Positions 1 to 6,197 of a DNA stretch of 6,521 nt are shown piece by piece. Made by a program: the position numbers and the translations under genes. The stretch spans positions 1 through 6,521 of the forward strand of contig JALWRU010000196.1 of assembly GCA_026994095.1 (NCBI GenBank), given 5' to 3'. Below the pieces are notes generated by a model. That model saw only the letters and a list, made by a program, of their open reading frames with translations. It made no database searches and had not been told where the DNA came from. Numbering within the stretch: position 1 is the stretch's first letter; each line of letters opens with the position of its first letter. The stretch comes from Nitrospira sp. (GTDB taxonomy: Bacteria > Nitrospirota > JACRHL01).

Positions 1-45
1 CTGTATACCAGCACCCTGCAAGGCTGGCAGTGGATTGCGGAGTAG
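1..45 (+). CDS. 3' end of a plus-strand gene cut by the window edge (unknown product)
   Basis: Frame 1 from base 1 reads LYTSTLQGWQWIAE and ends at TAG (43-45). It is only 14 codons, but most codons end in G or C and the composition (two Trp, mixed polar residues) is protein-like, in contrast to the Cys/Arg-rich readings of the same frame past the stop. If real, this is the C-terminus of a gene running in from the left, converging on the minus-strand operon. Its stop overlaps a GTG that could start the next small ORF. The product cannot be named. An alternative is that frame 3 is the coding frame over this stretch too. Confidence 0.35.
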   Translation: MYTSTLQGWQWIAE

Positions 46-149
46 TGCTGGTGCTGGTGCCGGTACTGCTTGTTACGCTGCATTTGGCGGCCATCGTGGT
101 GTGTGTATGCGCCTTGTTCACACCCGAAAAAGCACCGGAACCGCACTAG
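45..149 (+). CDS. Putative tiny membrane protein (34 aa), GTG start overlapping the upstream stop
   Basis: In frame 3, a GTG at 45-47 shares its first base with the preceding TAG (TAGTG overlap). It opens a 34-codon ORF ending at TAG 147-149. The product would be almost entirely one membrane helix (LVLVPVLLVTLHLAAIVVCV at about residues 2-21) followed by a short charged tail, FTPEKAPEPH. Codon third positions are strongly G/C from base 45 onward and less so before it, which fits a start here. However, frame 3 is open back to base 1, so this may instead be the C-terminus of a longer membrane protein, or start at GTG 30, which has AAGG (20-23) six bases upstream. After the TAG the same frame continues with 12 coding-looking codons to a second TAG at 186-188. 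Function unknown. Confidence 0.33.
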   Translation: MLVLVPVLLVTLHLAAIVVCVCALFTPEKAPEPH

Positions 150-188
150 GACCGCACCAACGAATATACGCCCGACTTGAAGGAGTAG

Positions 189-236
189 CGCGCCCCGCTC
201 CTCGACTGATCTGCCATGTTGCCCCACTGGGGCGCG
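189..236. other. GC-rich stem with competing inner hairpin in the convergent intergenic gap
   Basis: CGCGCCCC (189-196) and GGGGCGCG (229-236) are perfect reverse complements, giving an 8-bp stem. The right arm can instead pair locally as GCCCC (221-225), loop ACT, GGGGC (229-233). The stem starts directly after a plus-strand TAG (186-188) and lies between converging genes. A terminator role is therefore possible, but no T-tract follows on either strand. The rest of 150-291 shows no gene that I can support. Confidence 0.3.
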
Positions 237-291
237 GACCTTTGCGGGTAGACGTTGTACCACCCACGACTGGCCTATCTGACAAGACAGC

Positions 292-1182
292 CTACAGGGG
301 CGGGTCTTGATCCCGATTTTGCTGAGCATCCATAATTTGCCGCAACAGGTCTCCCAGCAGGCCCATGGCAAATACCAGCATGGCCAGCAAAATCGACCCG
401 ACTCCCAGCAAAAAAGCACTCTTTAACTGCAAGACCAGCCCCAGAACGATGCTGACTCCGGCAATCCCCAAGAGGGTGATGCACATGATCAGAAAAATTT
501 TCAGGGGGTTGTAGTACAAAATCGCCTGAGCAATGTACTGGAGGGTACGCAGGGAGTCTTTGAATAGCCGCACCTTGGTATTGCCAGTGCGCTGTTCGTA
601 GGGAATCTCCACATAGGTCACAAATTTTCCGGTCATCATGTAGGCCAACGTCAGCGAGGTGGTGAAGCTGAAGGTGTTACACAATTGGTTGAAAAACGAC
701 CGCGCATGGGAGCGGGTAAACACCCGTAAGCCGGAATTAATGTCCGAAATCTTACGGCTGGCAGCAAACTCTACCAGCCACTTCAATATGCGCCGCAGGG
801 GCATCTTGATCAGGGACTCGTGGTAGTGGCTGCCGGTACGGGCTCCCACCACCATGTGGTACCCCTGTTGAAAGACCTCAACCAGCGCAGGAATCTCTTC
901 CACCGGATAGGTGCCGTCGGCGTCGGTAATCACCAGAATTTCATGGCGGGCCGCATTGATGCCCGCCTTGATGGAGTGACCATACCCCAGGTTATGAGGG
1001 TGGGAGATCACCTGCACACCCTTGGCCTCGGCAATCGCACGGGTATTGTCGCTGGAGCCATCATTGACCAGAATGATTTCGTAGTCTGGGTAACCGGCCG
1101 CGTCCAACACGACCTTGAGCCGGTCAAGCGTGGCACCCACCGCCCCTTCTTCGTTGTATGCCGGAATCACGACGCTGATCAT
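292..1182 (-). CDS. GT2 polyprenyl-phosphate glycosyltransferase (DPM1/ArnC/GtrB-like), membrane-anchored
   Basis: A 296-residue GT-A fold enzyme, predicted to move a sugar from an NDP-sugar to undecaprenyl phosphate at the cytoplasmic face of the inner membrane. Visible landmarks are the N-terminal strand MISVVIPAYNEEG, DGSSD at 41-45 for nucleotide binding, DADGTYP at 87-93 with the metal-binding DxD, DINSGLRVF at 147-155, and QRTGNTKV at 197-204. Two hydrophobic helices follow, at about 225-250 and 255-280, and then a short polar tail. This layout is the usual one for DPM1/ArnC/GtrB-type enzymes; the sugar cannot be read from sequence. ATG at 1182 was chosen because the protein then begins at the conserved first strand. 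A TTG at 1200 would only add MHREKK. The start lies in an ATGA overlap with the methyltransferase stop and has no Shine-Dalgarno, so translation is probably coupled. It is the last gene of the operon. Confidence 0.93.
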   Translation of the reverse strand: MISVVIPAYNEEGAVGATLDRLKVVLDAAGYPDYEIILVNDGSSDNTRAIAEAKGVQVISHPHNLGYGHSIKAGINAARHEILVITDADGTYPVEEIPALVEVFQQGYHMVVGARTGSHYHESLIKMPLRRILKWLVEFAASRKISDINSGLRVFTRSHARSFFNQLCNTFSFTTSLTLAYMMTGKFVTYVEIPYEQRTGNTKVRLFKDSLRTLQYIAQAILYYNPLKIFLIMCITLLGIAGVSIVLGLVLQLKSAFLLGVGSILLAMLVFAMGLLGDLLRQIMDAQQNRDQDPPL

Positions 1183-1892
1183 TTTTTTTTCACGATGCAA
1201 ATAAGGGACTGCCCAAAAAAACGCTGGGTCAGCGGGTTGATCCCTTTGGAGATCGGCAGGATATACCGGTCAAACACCTCCACCTGACGGTTGATTCCGG
1301 TGGAGTCGATATTGTCGTGGCGCATCAAGCGGTTGACCCACCAGCCGATCCCGCCAATGGGATTAAAATAGGCCGTCCGAATCACCTCAACACCATGCTT
1401 TGGTAACACTTGGACCATGCTGGCTCTGGTGTAACGCCGCAGGTGACCTGCAAGTCGGTCCATATCATTAAACAGCCCCTCAAAGGCGGGCACGAATAGC
1501 AACAGGTGCCCGCCTGGTGACAATACCGACAACAGGTTGCGTACCGCCTGCTGATGGTCGGGCACATGCTCCAGCACATTGGCACACAAGATCGAATCCA
1601 GCCGGGTATCACCCAGCCGGGCAGACAGGTCATCCTGGGCAATATCGGCCTCTACGAACAGGGTGCCCGGCTCTCGTTGGCGCGCTTTACTGACCACCTC
1701 GGCATCGATATCCAGCCCCACATACTCGATATGATCTGGCAGATAGGGACGGTACCCGCCGTGGCCAAAACCGACTTCCATGCAGGAGTTGCCGTAATAA
1801 CGAGCAAAGGTATTGACGATCCAGTTGGAATAGTTGGTGGCGTCCTCTATCGAGGACGAAAAGGTCTGTTTTCCTGTTTTGATAGGAGGCAT
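1179..1892 (-). CDS. Class I SAM-dependent methyltransferase (Methyltransf_11/23 type)
   Basis: A 237-residue Rossmann-fold methyltransferase. The SAM-binding glycine loop is EVGFGHGGYRP at 39-49 (motif I). The acidic residue that would hold the ribose is in VGLDID at 58-63. DSILCANVLEHVPDH at 99-113 and the post-motif strand LSPGGHLLLFVPA at 124-136 complete the core. DRLAGHLRRYT at 145-155 and GIGWWVNRLM at 181-190 resemble the C-terminal half of methyltransferases that sit beside, or are fused to, GT2 glycosyltransferases. No membrane segment is evident, so it should be cytosolic. The acceptor is unknown; a sugar or a polyprenyl-linked intermediate is an inference from its neighbours. ATG 1892 lies 12 bases past the asnB-like stop, with a modest CAGG five bases upstream. 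The C-terminus is KKK encoded by A9, directly before the TGA that overlaps the next ATG. Confidence 0.88.
   Translation of the reverse strand: MPPIKTGKQTFSSSIEDATNYSNWIVNTFARYYGNSCMEVGFGHGGYRPYLPDHIEYVGLDIDAEVVSKARQREPGTLFVEADIAQDDLSARLGDTRLDSILCANVLEHVPDHQQAVRNLLSVLSPGGHLLLFVPAFEGLFNDMDRLAGHLRRYTRASMVQVLPKHGVEVIRTAYFNPIGGIGWWVNRLMRHDNIDSTGINRQVEVFDRYILPISKGINPLTQRFFGQSLICIVKKK
1182..1190 (-). other. A9 homopolymer at the methyltransferase/GT2 junction (possible slippage site)
   Basis: On the minus strand the junction reads GTGAAAAAAAAATGATC. The nine As encode the final three Lys of the methyltransferase. The last A is also the first base of the GT2 ATG, and the TGA stop follows at once. 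A single extra A in the transcript, or a -1 ribosomal shift, removes the stop and reads KKK straight into MISVVIPAYN, giving a 237 + 296 residue fusion. A-runs of this length are known to promote RNA polymerase and ribosome slippage. Whether it happens here is not shown by the sequence. Confidence 0.45.
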
Positions 1893-1904
1893 AAGCCTGT
1901 TGTG

Positions 1905-3797
1905 TTAACCCTCGTAATGTTTCATCCACAGGCCCAGACAGATCAGACCAAACAGCTTAAGGCCGTGGTCACGCGTTTTGTCCTGATGCTCTTGCCACAA
2001 GCCTGCTACCTGCGGTTGGTGGAGCATGGATCCCAGTGGGCCAGACCGTACCACATCGTTAAAAAATGGCGCAAAAGAGGTCCCCAGCCAGTGAGATACC
2101 GGGGCGTTAAACCCCACCTTTTTACGGTCCAGCACATGGGCCGGTAAACGCGTCCGCATGCTCTTTTTGAACAGATATTTTTTTTGAAACCCCTTCATCT
2201 TTAAGGATACTGGAAGGGATGCGGAAAATTCTACCAGCCGGTGGTCGAGAAACGGCGGGCGACTCTCCAGGGAGTGGGCCATGGTGGTGCGGTCCACCTT
2301 CACCAAAATATCGTCCGCCAACCAAGTTTTGGTATCCACATACATCATGCGGTCCAGGTAGTGGCACCCGGCTACCTCCTGGTCGAACGCGCGAAAGCGT
2401 TGTAATGGTGAGGGGCCGTTACGTTCCGGCACCTGATCAGACTGTAGTAAACGATTGACGTCGGCGTCGGCAAAAATCGAGCGCCAGGCGTAGTGGGCAT
2501 CCACGGCCTGCGGGTGGCTCCCGGCCAAAAATTGACGCAATTTGAAGTCCAGACTGACCTTGTCAAAATTGACCGGCCACAGCCGATTGACCAACGCCAG
2601 CCCGCCACGTACCAATGGGCGGGGAAGCCAACGGATCAAGTGGTTAAGACGGTCAGCTGTATAGGTTTCATAGCCGCAAAAAATCTCGTCTGCACCATCC
2701 CCGGACAGGCTCACAGTAACCTGTTTGCGGGTAAATTCTGACAGCAGGTACATGGGAATCATGGAGGTATCGGCAAACGGTTCGTCAGCTGCGTAGACGA
2801 TGTCTGGCAGACGGCTGGCCACCGCTTGCTGAGCCAGCATGTCCTGATGGTCCGTATGAAAAAAACGGGCCACCTGTTGAGCCTCCGGCAATTCGCTGTA
2901 GCTGCGTTCAGAAAACCCCATGCTGAAGGTTCTGACAGTGTGCTCCGGTCGGCGATCACACATGGCCGCCACTACCGCAGAGGAGTCCACACCGCCACTT
3001 AAAAAGGCTCCCAACGGCACGTCGCTGCCCATACGTAGACGTACCGCATCATCAAACAGTGCCAGCCACGCCTCGGCAGCTTCGCCTTCGGAGCGGTAGT
3101 GATTTTTGTGGTGAAAATAGTGGGCCAGATCCCAATAACGAACGGGCGTAGAGTCGCCGCCCTGGGTCCGCTTTAGGTAGTGACCGGGAGGCAGTTTATA
3201 GACCCCCTCCAGTGCTGCCTGATCGGTGAGCAGGTAGTTGAGCGCCAGATAGTCCCTGATGGCATCCCCGCTGATCTTGCGTGACGCCTGTGGATGGGCA
3301 GCCAGGGCTTTCAGCTCTGAGGCAAACAACACTCCACCACGCGGCATGGGCTGATAGAACAGCGGTTTTTCACCCAACCGGTCACGGGCCAGCAGCAACG
3401 TTTGCTCGGCTTGATCCCACAAGGCGAAGGCAAACATCCCGTTCAGCCGTTCGAGGCAGTCCACCCCCCACTGCTGATAGGCCGCCAATATGATCTCGGT
3501 ATCTCCCTCGCTGCGGAATTCCACACCATAGCGCTGCAACTCTTGGCGCAGCTCCCGATAGTTGTAGATTTCACCGTTAAATATCAGGGTATAACGACCA
3601 TTGGCAGTGCTCATGGGTTGGTCGCTGGCGTGGCTTAGGTCGATAATAGACAGGCGTCGGTGAGCCAACCCGACGGGACCGTTCAGATAGATACCTGCTG
3701 CGTCCGGACCCCGATGGATCAGGCGCTGATTCATCAGTTCCAGCGCCTCCCGATCGGGAGGAGAATGCCAGGAAAGAATGCCGCTGATGCCGCACAT
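1905..3797 (-). CDS. asnB: Glutamine-dependent asparagine synthase-like amidotransferase (AsnB family)
   Basis: A 630-residue cytosolic enzyme with both AsnB domains intact. The N-terminal class II glutaminase has the nucleophile Cys2 (MCGISGI), HRGPD at 28-32, RRLS at 47-50, NGEIYN at 74-79 and GDTE at 98-101. The C-terminal ATP-pyrophosphatase synthetase has the PP-loop SGGVDSS at 267-273, SGDGADEIFCGY at 365-376, and KVDRTTMAHSLESRPPFLD at 500-518. Known AsnB enzymes make Asn from Asp, Gln and ATP. Paralogues of this length are common in polysaccharide loci (for example exosortase-linked amidotransferases) and may amidate sugar acids, so the substrate is open. ATG 3797 is chosen because it places Cys at position 2; an upstream in-frame GTG at 3896 would bury that Cys and overlap the preceding gene. 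The start is 11 bases past the GT-C stop. Confidence 0.95.
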   Translation of the reverse strand: MCGISGILSWHSPPDREALELMNQRLIHRGPDAAGIYLNGPVGLAHRRLSIIDLSHASDQPMSTANGRYTLIFNGEIYNYRELRQELQRYGVEFRSEGDTEIILAAYQQWGVDCLERLNGMFAFALWDQAEQTLLLARDRLGEKPLFYQPMPRGGVLFASELKALAAHPQASRKISGDAIRDYLALNYLLTDQAALEGVYKLPPGHYLKRTQGGDSTPVRYWDLAHYFHHKNHYRSEGEAAEAWLALFDDAVRLRMGSDVPLGAFLSGGVDSSAVVAAMCDRRPEHTVRTFSMGFSERSYSELPEAQQVARFFHTDHQDMLAQQAVASRLPDIVYAADEPFADTSMIPMYLLSEFTRKQVTVSLSGDGADEIFCGYETYTADRLNHLIRWLPRPLVRGGLALVNRLWPVNFDKVSLDFKLRQFLAGSHPQAVDAHYAWRSIFADADVNRLLQSDQVPERNGPSPLQRFRAFDQEVAGCHYLDRMMYVDTKTWLADDILVKVDRTTMAHSLESRPPFLDHRLVEFSASLPVSLKMKGFQKKYLFKKSMRTRLPAHVLDRKKVGFNAPVSHWLGTSFAPFFNDVVRSGPLGSMLHQPQVAGLWQEHQDKTRDHGLKLFGLICLGLWMKHYEG

Positions 3798-3815
3798 AGG
3801 TTGGTGACCTAACCT
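3798..3815 (-). promoter_or_regulatory. Ribosome-binding region of asnB inside a small inverted repeat
   Basis: Read on the minus strand, AGGTT (3815-3811), eight bases, and AACCT (3802-3798) stand directly before the ATG. The upstream AGGTT holds part of the purine-rich Shine-Dalgarno (GCGAGG ending at 3813) and of the TAG stop (3811-3809) of the GT-C gene. A five-pair stem could hide the site until a ribosome finishing the upstream gene opens it, which would favour translational coupling. The stem is short, so this is tentative. Confidence 0.3.
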
Positions 3816-5914
3816 CGCTTCTCTGAGATGGTGTGGCCATTCTGACCATTGTGCAAGCGGCCCTCGGCGGGTGTGCCTGACCCTCCCCGCCCCCACAACA
3901 GCGGCGCCAGGCCGAGCGATAACAGCATGGCAGACACCATCGGATAGGAGTAGCGGGTCAGGGCCTGTTCACACAGGGCCACCAGCAGCGCAGCGCCAAA
4001 AGTACTGCTACACAGCAGGAACAACAAGAATGAATCCGGGTCGGAAAAGCGTCGCCGCACCATCAATACCACGGAGATGGCAAATACGCTGAAATAGGCG
4101 ACTGTCCACAGGTTGCTAAATCGCAGGACGATCTGCTGATTCCAACCGGAGATAATTCGGTAACGCTCCATGGAACGGTTGAGAACAGCGCTGGAAATGT
4201 CCTGACTCAACAATACAAACTGCGGCTTCTGAAGCGATGCGGCCACCTCCTGATCAAACACACGTTTGAACTTACTCGCCTTAAGTTTACCGGCTTTTTC
4301 GTCAATTTCGGCAGCAGCATTGGCCACTTTCTGCAATAGGTTTGGCGCCTGGCTCCAACCGCTAAAAAATGCATGCAATTCGGCCATCACAAATTTGAGA
4401 TAACGGTCCGGATGTTGGCGAATGGCTGCTTTGGATACCTGTTGCAAATAGCCATCGCCAACCGCCCATATCTGCTGGGGCGGAACGCCAGCCATCAACG
4501 GATGGCGATTCAGGGTGGGAATGATCACCTCCCATACCCAGTGGTTGTAATGGTCATTAATAATTTGCGCTACAACCTTCGTATCCCGCGTACTGGTGAA
4601 GGTTGCCCGCACTTGAGGGGAGATGCGCTGCTGTACAGTGCGCACAAAATCGTTGAGCTCGGGTGAAAATGAGTCGTCTTCTTCCCAGTAGAGTGCGGTG
4701 GCCCCTGCGATATTTGCGCCACCAAAAAAGGTCAGGCCAAAGGTTCCTGTAGTGACCCGGTTATACGAACTGGCAGCCAGCAGTAGCACTAGAATGGGGG
4801 CCATCAGCGCCAGTTGGCAACGACGACTGTATCGGTTCCAAAAGACAAACCCCAACAGCAGGAGCCAGATGATGACCAGAAAAAGACCGGCAGGGCGGAT
4901 CAGGATGGCCAACCCCATCGCCGCAGATGTGATCGCCATCCAGGGCGTCGAGCGAGTCTTGATGGCCAGAAGCAAAGCCGCAAAGACACATACCAGCACC
5001 GCCGCAAACAGGCTGTCGCTCAGTATTGATAGCTCGTAGCGAATGGCGTTGGGGTGGAGCGCTGCAGCAGACATAAGCAAAGCGACCGGCAGGGTCAACC
5101 GGGGAGCCACCCGGAATACAGCAAAAATCAGCAGCAGAAAGGCGAGCAACGTGACCACAATCTGCAGTGCTGTAATGAACTGAATGGAATGGGTGACCGC
5201 AAAAAAGAGCGCCAGAAAGAGTGGGTAACCCGCGGTTCGGCTGTCAAACAGAGGCCAGGAGCCGTGCTCGATACTGTCAATGGCCCTGAGGAACCCGTGG
5301 GAATCGGTGATCACTTCAGGCAGATAGTAGGTCGTAATAAATGGTAGCCGGGTAAACCCGAATATCACCAGAATAACGCCCCATCCGATCCACAGGGGGC
5401 GGCGACCGCTACAGAGCGGTTTGCGGAATAATAACAGCCCCAGTAGCAGCCCGACTGCGGCGGCAGCCTGACCTGCAGCGACCAGTCGCCCATCCAGAAA
5501 GGCCGGCTGGCGCAGGGTATACACACGCCCATTAGTCATCGGGTTGCTGTTGTCGGAGGCGGAATATATTGCCAGTTTTGGGGTAATCAGGTATCGCCCT
5601 CGACCCTGTTCAACGATTTGTGCCAGCGAACTGAACCCGTGGAGAAGAGGCTGACCGTTCTCCAGAATCTGGACGCCTTCCGGCGCGATGCCCGCCGTGG
5701 TGGACCAGGACCCTACCGCATGGCCTTGAATGGGGCCTTTTTGGGTAAGCGGCGTGTTCTGCCAGGAGAGCGGTAAGATCCCCAGCGGATGCAGAAACAA
5801 CACCAATAACGCGACCGCCAACAGAAAGGCCGACACACCAATGAGGTAGGGGCGCAGGGTACCGTCCAGGTGCTCTTCAACCGTGTGGAATATGCTGGCA
5901 AACAGTGGCCTCAT
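3809..5914 (-). CDS. Multi-pass GT-C-type glycosyltransferase (GT39/ArnT/PMT-like)
   Basis: A 701-residue inner-membrane protein. Hydrophobic helices are visible at about 24-46, 145-163, 174-190, 228-243, 245-266, 298-318, 325-357, 366-383, 602-620, 627-648 and 655-674. A soluble insert at about 47-144, probably periplasmic, includes SASDNSNPMTNGRVYTL (118-134). After TM3 an acidic loop (ITDSHGFLRAIDSIEHG, 202-218) is followed by SRTAGYPLFLALF at 225-237, the layout of the first catalytic loop of GT-C enzymes, with Asp204 the likely catalytic acid. Other family-like pieces are RYELSILSDSLFA (292-304), LAILIRPAGLF (335-345) and LTRYSYPMV (652-660). A large extramembrane region spans 385-600. 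GT-C enzymes take sugars from polyprenyl-phosphate carriers, which fits the GT2 gene downstream. The acceptor is unknown. ATG 5914 is the first possible start, because an in-frame TGA lies at 5920-5918. It is the first operon gene. Family placement is by pattern, without an alignment. Confidence 0.82.
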   Translation of the reverse strand: MRPLFASIFHTVEEHLDGTLRPYLIGVSAFLLAVALLVLFLHPLGILPLSWQNTPLTQKGPIQGHAVGSWSTTAGIAPEGVQILENGQPLLHGFSSLAQIVEQGRGRYLITPKLAIYSASDNSNPMTNGRVYTLRQPAFLDGRLVAAGQAAAAVGLLLGLLLFRKPLCSGRRPLWIGWGVILVIFGFTRLPFITTYYLPEVITDSHGFLRAIDSIEHGSWPLFDSRTAGYPLFLALFFAVTHSIQFITALQIVVTLLAFLLLIFAVFRVAPRLTLPVALLMSAAALHPNAIRYELSILSDSLFAAVLVCVFAALLLAIKTRSTPWMAITSAAMGLAILIRPAGLFLVIIWLLLLGFVFWNRYSRRCQLALMAPILVLLLAASSYNRVTTGTFGLTFFGGANIAGATALYWEEDDSFSPELNDFVRTVQQRISPQVRATFTSTRDTKVVAQIINDHYNHWVWEVIIPTLNRHPLMAGVPPQQIWAVGDGYLQQVSKAAIRQHPDRYLKFVMAELHAFFSGWSQAPNLLQKVANAAAEIDEKAGKLKASKFKRVFDQEVAASLQKPQFVLLSQDISSAVLNRSMERYRIISGWNQQIVLRFSNLWTVAYFSVFAISVVLMVRRRFSDPDSFLLFLLCSSTFGAALLVALCEQALTRYSYPMVSAMLLSLGLAPLLWGRGGSGTPAEGRLHNGQNGHTISEKRG

Positions 5915-5927
5915 GTCTCACACCAGC

Positions 5928-5945
5928 TTGAAGGAGGCCCTTCAA
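5928..5945 (-). other. Perfect 7-bp hairpin 13 bases upstream of the GT-C start codon
   Basis: TTGAAGG and CCTTCAA are exact reverse complements around a four-base loop (GCCT on the minus strand). The hairpin ends 13 bases before the ATG at 5914. The bases between, GCTGGTGTGAGAC, hold no strong Shine-Dalgarno. The arm TTGAAGG carries the only AAGG nearby, but it is too far from the ATG to work as a normal site. A role in mRNA stability or translation control is possible. There is no T-tract for a terminator. Confidence 0.4.
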
Positions 5946-6018
5946 AATCAGCTAGCGGACGGGAGCCGAAAATGGGCCGGGTCGAACCCGATATGGGGCC
6001 TGTTTGAACGATCTTTTC

Positions 6019-6042
6019 GGCCAAATTGTACCCTAGTTGGCC
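6019..6042 (-). promoter_or_regulatory. Candidate operon -10 box enclosed by a perfect inverted repeat
   Basis: The minus strand carries TACAAT at 6030-6025, one mismatch from the TATAAT consensus. This would place transcription start near 6018 and leave a leader of about 100 bases before the GT-C gene. No convincing -35 is seen 16-18 bases upstream (the best reading is ATGAAA). The box sits inside GGCCAA (6019-6024) and TTGGCC (6037-6042), exact reverse complements 12 bases apart, an operator-like arrangement. It may instead be an RNA hairpin; on the plus strand it is followed by TGGTTTTT. Nothing else in 5915-6197 looks like a gene. Confidence 0.32.
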
Positions 6043-6082
6043 TGGTTTTTCATAAAACCACCCTTGGCGCTCTCTGCGCCAG
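6043..6082 (-). terminator. Pair of adjacent hairpins downstream of the right-hand gene (weak terminator candidate)
   Basis: Two perfect inverted repeats lie side by side. One is TGGCGC/GCGCCA (6065-6070 and 6076-6081, five-base loop) and the other is TGGTTTT/AAAACCA (6043-6049 and 6054-6060, four-base loop). Read on the minus strand, the GC-rich stem is followed by AGGGTGG and then TTTT, which is looser than a classical intrinsic terminator. They lie about 120 bases past the TAG of the right-hand gene and just upstream of the candidate promoter, where a terminator would be expected. Confidence 0.3.
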
Positions 6083-6121
6083 ACAGATGGGTAGCAGGAG
6101 GTTTTCTTGCCGGTGCCAGCC

Positions 6122-6148
6122 GACCGCAGCGGTCACGATTGGTGTGAC
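6122..6148. other. Two overlapping small inverted repeats
   Basis: GACCG/CGGTC (6122-6126 and 6130-6134, three-base loop) overlaps GTCAC/GTGAC (6132-6136 and 6144-6148, seven-base loop). They share bases 6132-6134, so the two stems cannot form together. They lie about 50 bases past the stop of the right-hand gene. No T-tract follows on either strand and no known riboswitch pattern was recognised. Confidence 0.22.
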
Positions 6149-6197
6149 TTACCCGGGCTCATCCGTTCATACAGCCTCCCCCGGATCTGATACCCGC

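Noticed and set aside
46..64. GTGCTG-type direct repeat
   Set aside because: It is explained by consecutive Val/Leu codons of the hydrophobic segment; too short to be a functional repeat array.
35..310. Open plus-strand frame of 91 codons at the left end
   Set aside because: Its product is Gly/Arg/Ala/Cys-rich without protein-like pattern. It runs over both the small membrane ORF frame and the 3' end of the GT2 gene. The TTG start has no ribosome-binding site.
1183..1200. TTG start six codons upstream of the GT2 ATG
   Set aside because: It adds only MHREKK before the conserved first strand, uses a poorer start codon and has no Shine-Dalgarno. The ATGA overlap is the better start.
1554..2147. 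197-codon plus-strand open frame opposite the methyltransferase and asnB ends
   Set aside because: It spans two well-supported minus-strand genes and their junction, and it has no recognisable motif. It is best explained as an antisense shadow of GC-rich codons.
3798..3896. N-terminal extension of asnB from a GTG at 3896
   Set aside because: It would place 33 residues before the Cys that must be N-terminal for glutaminase activity, and would overlap the GT-C gene.
4698..5039. 113-codon plus-strand open frame inside the GT-C gene, with smaller ones nearby
   Set aside because: It lies fully antisense to a long membrane-protein gene. The basic, Ser/Arg-rich translation is typical of reversed hydrophobic codons.
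5978..5990. CGGGT-CGA-ACCCG, resembling a tRNA T-arm (GGTTCGA on the minus strand)
   Set aside because: With the required seven-base T-loop the flanking bases do not pair, and no anticodon or acceptor stem is present nearby. It is just a short hairpin.
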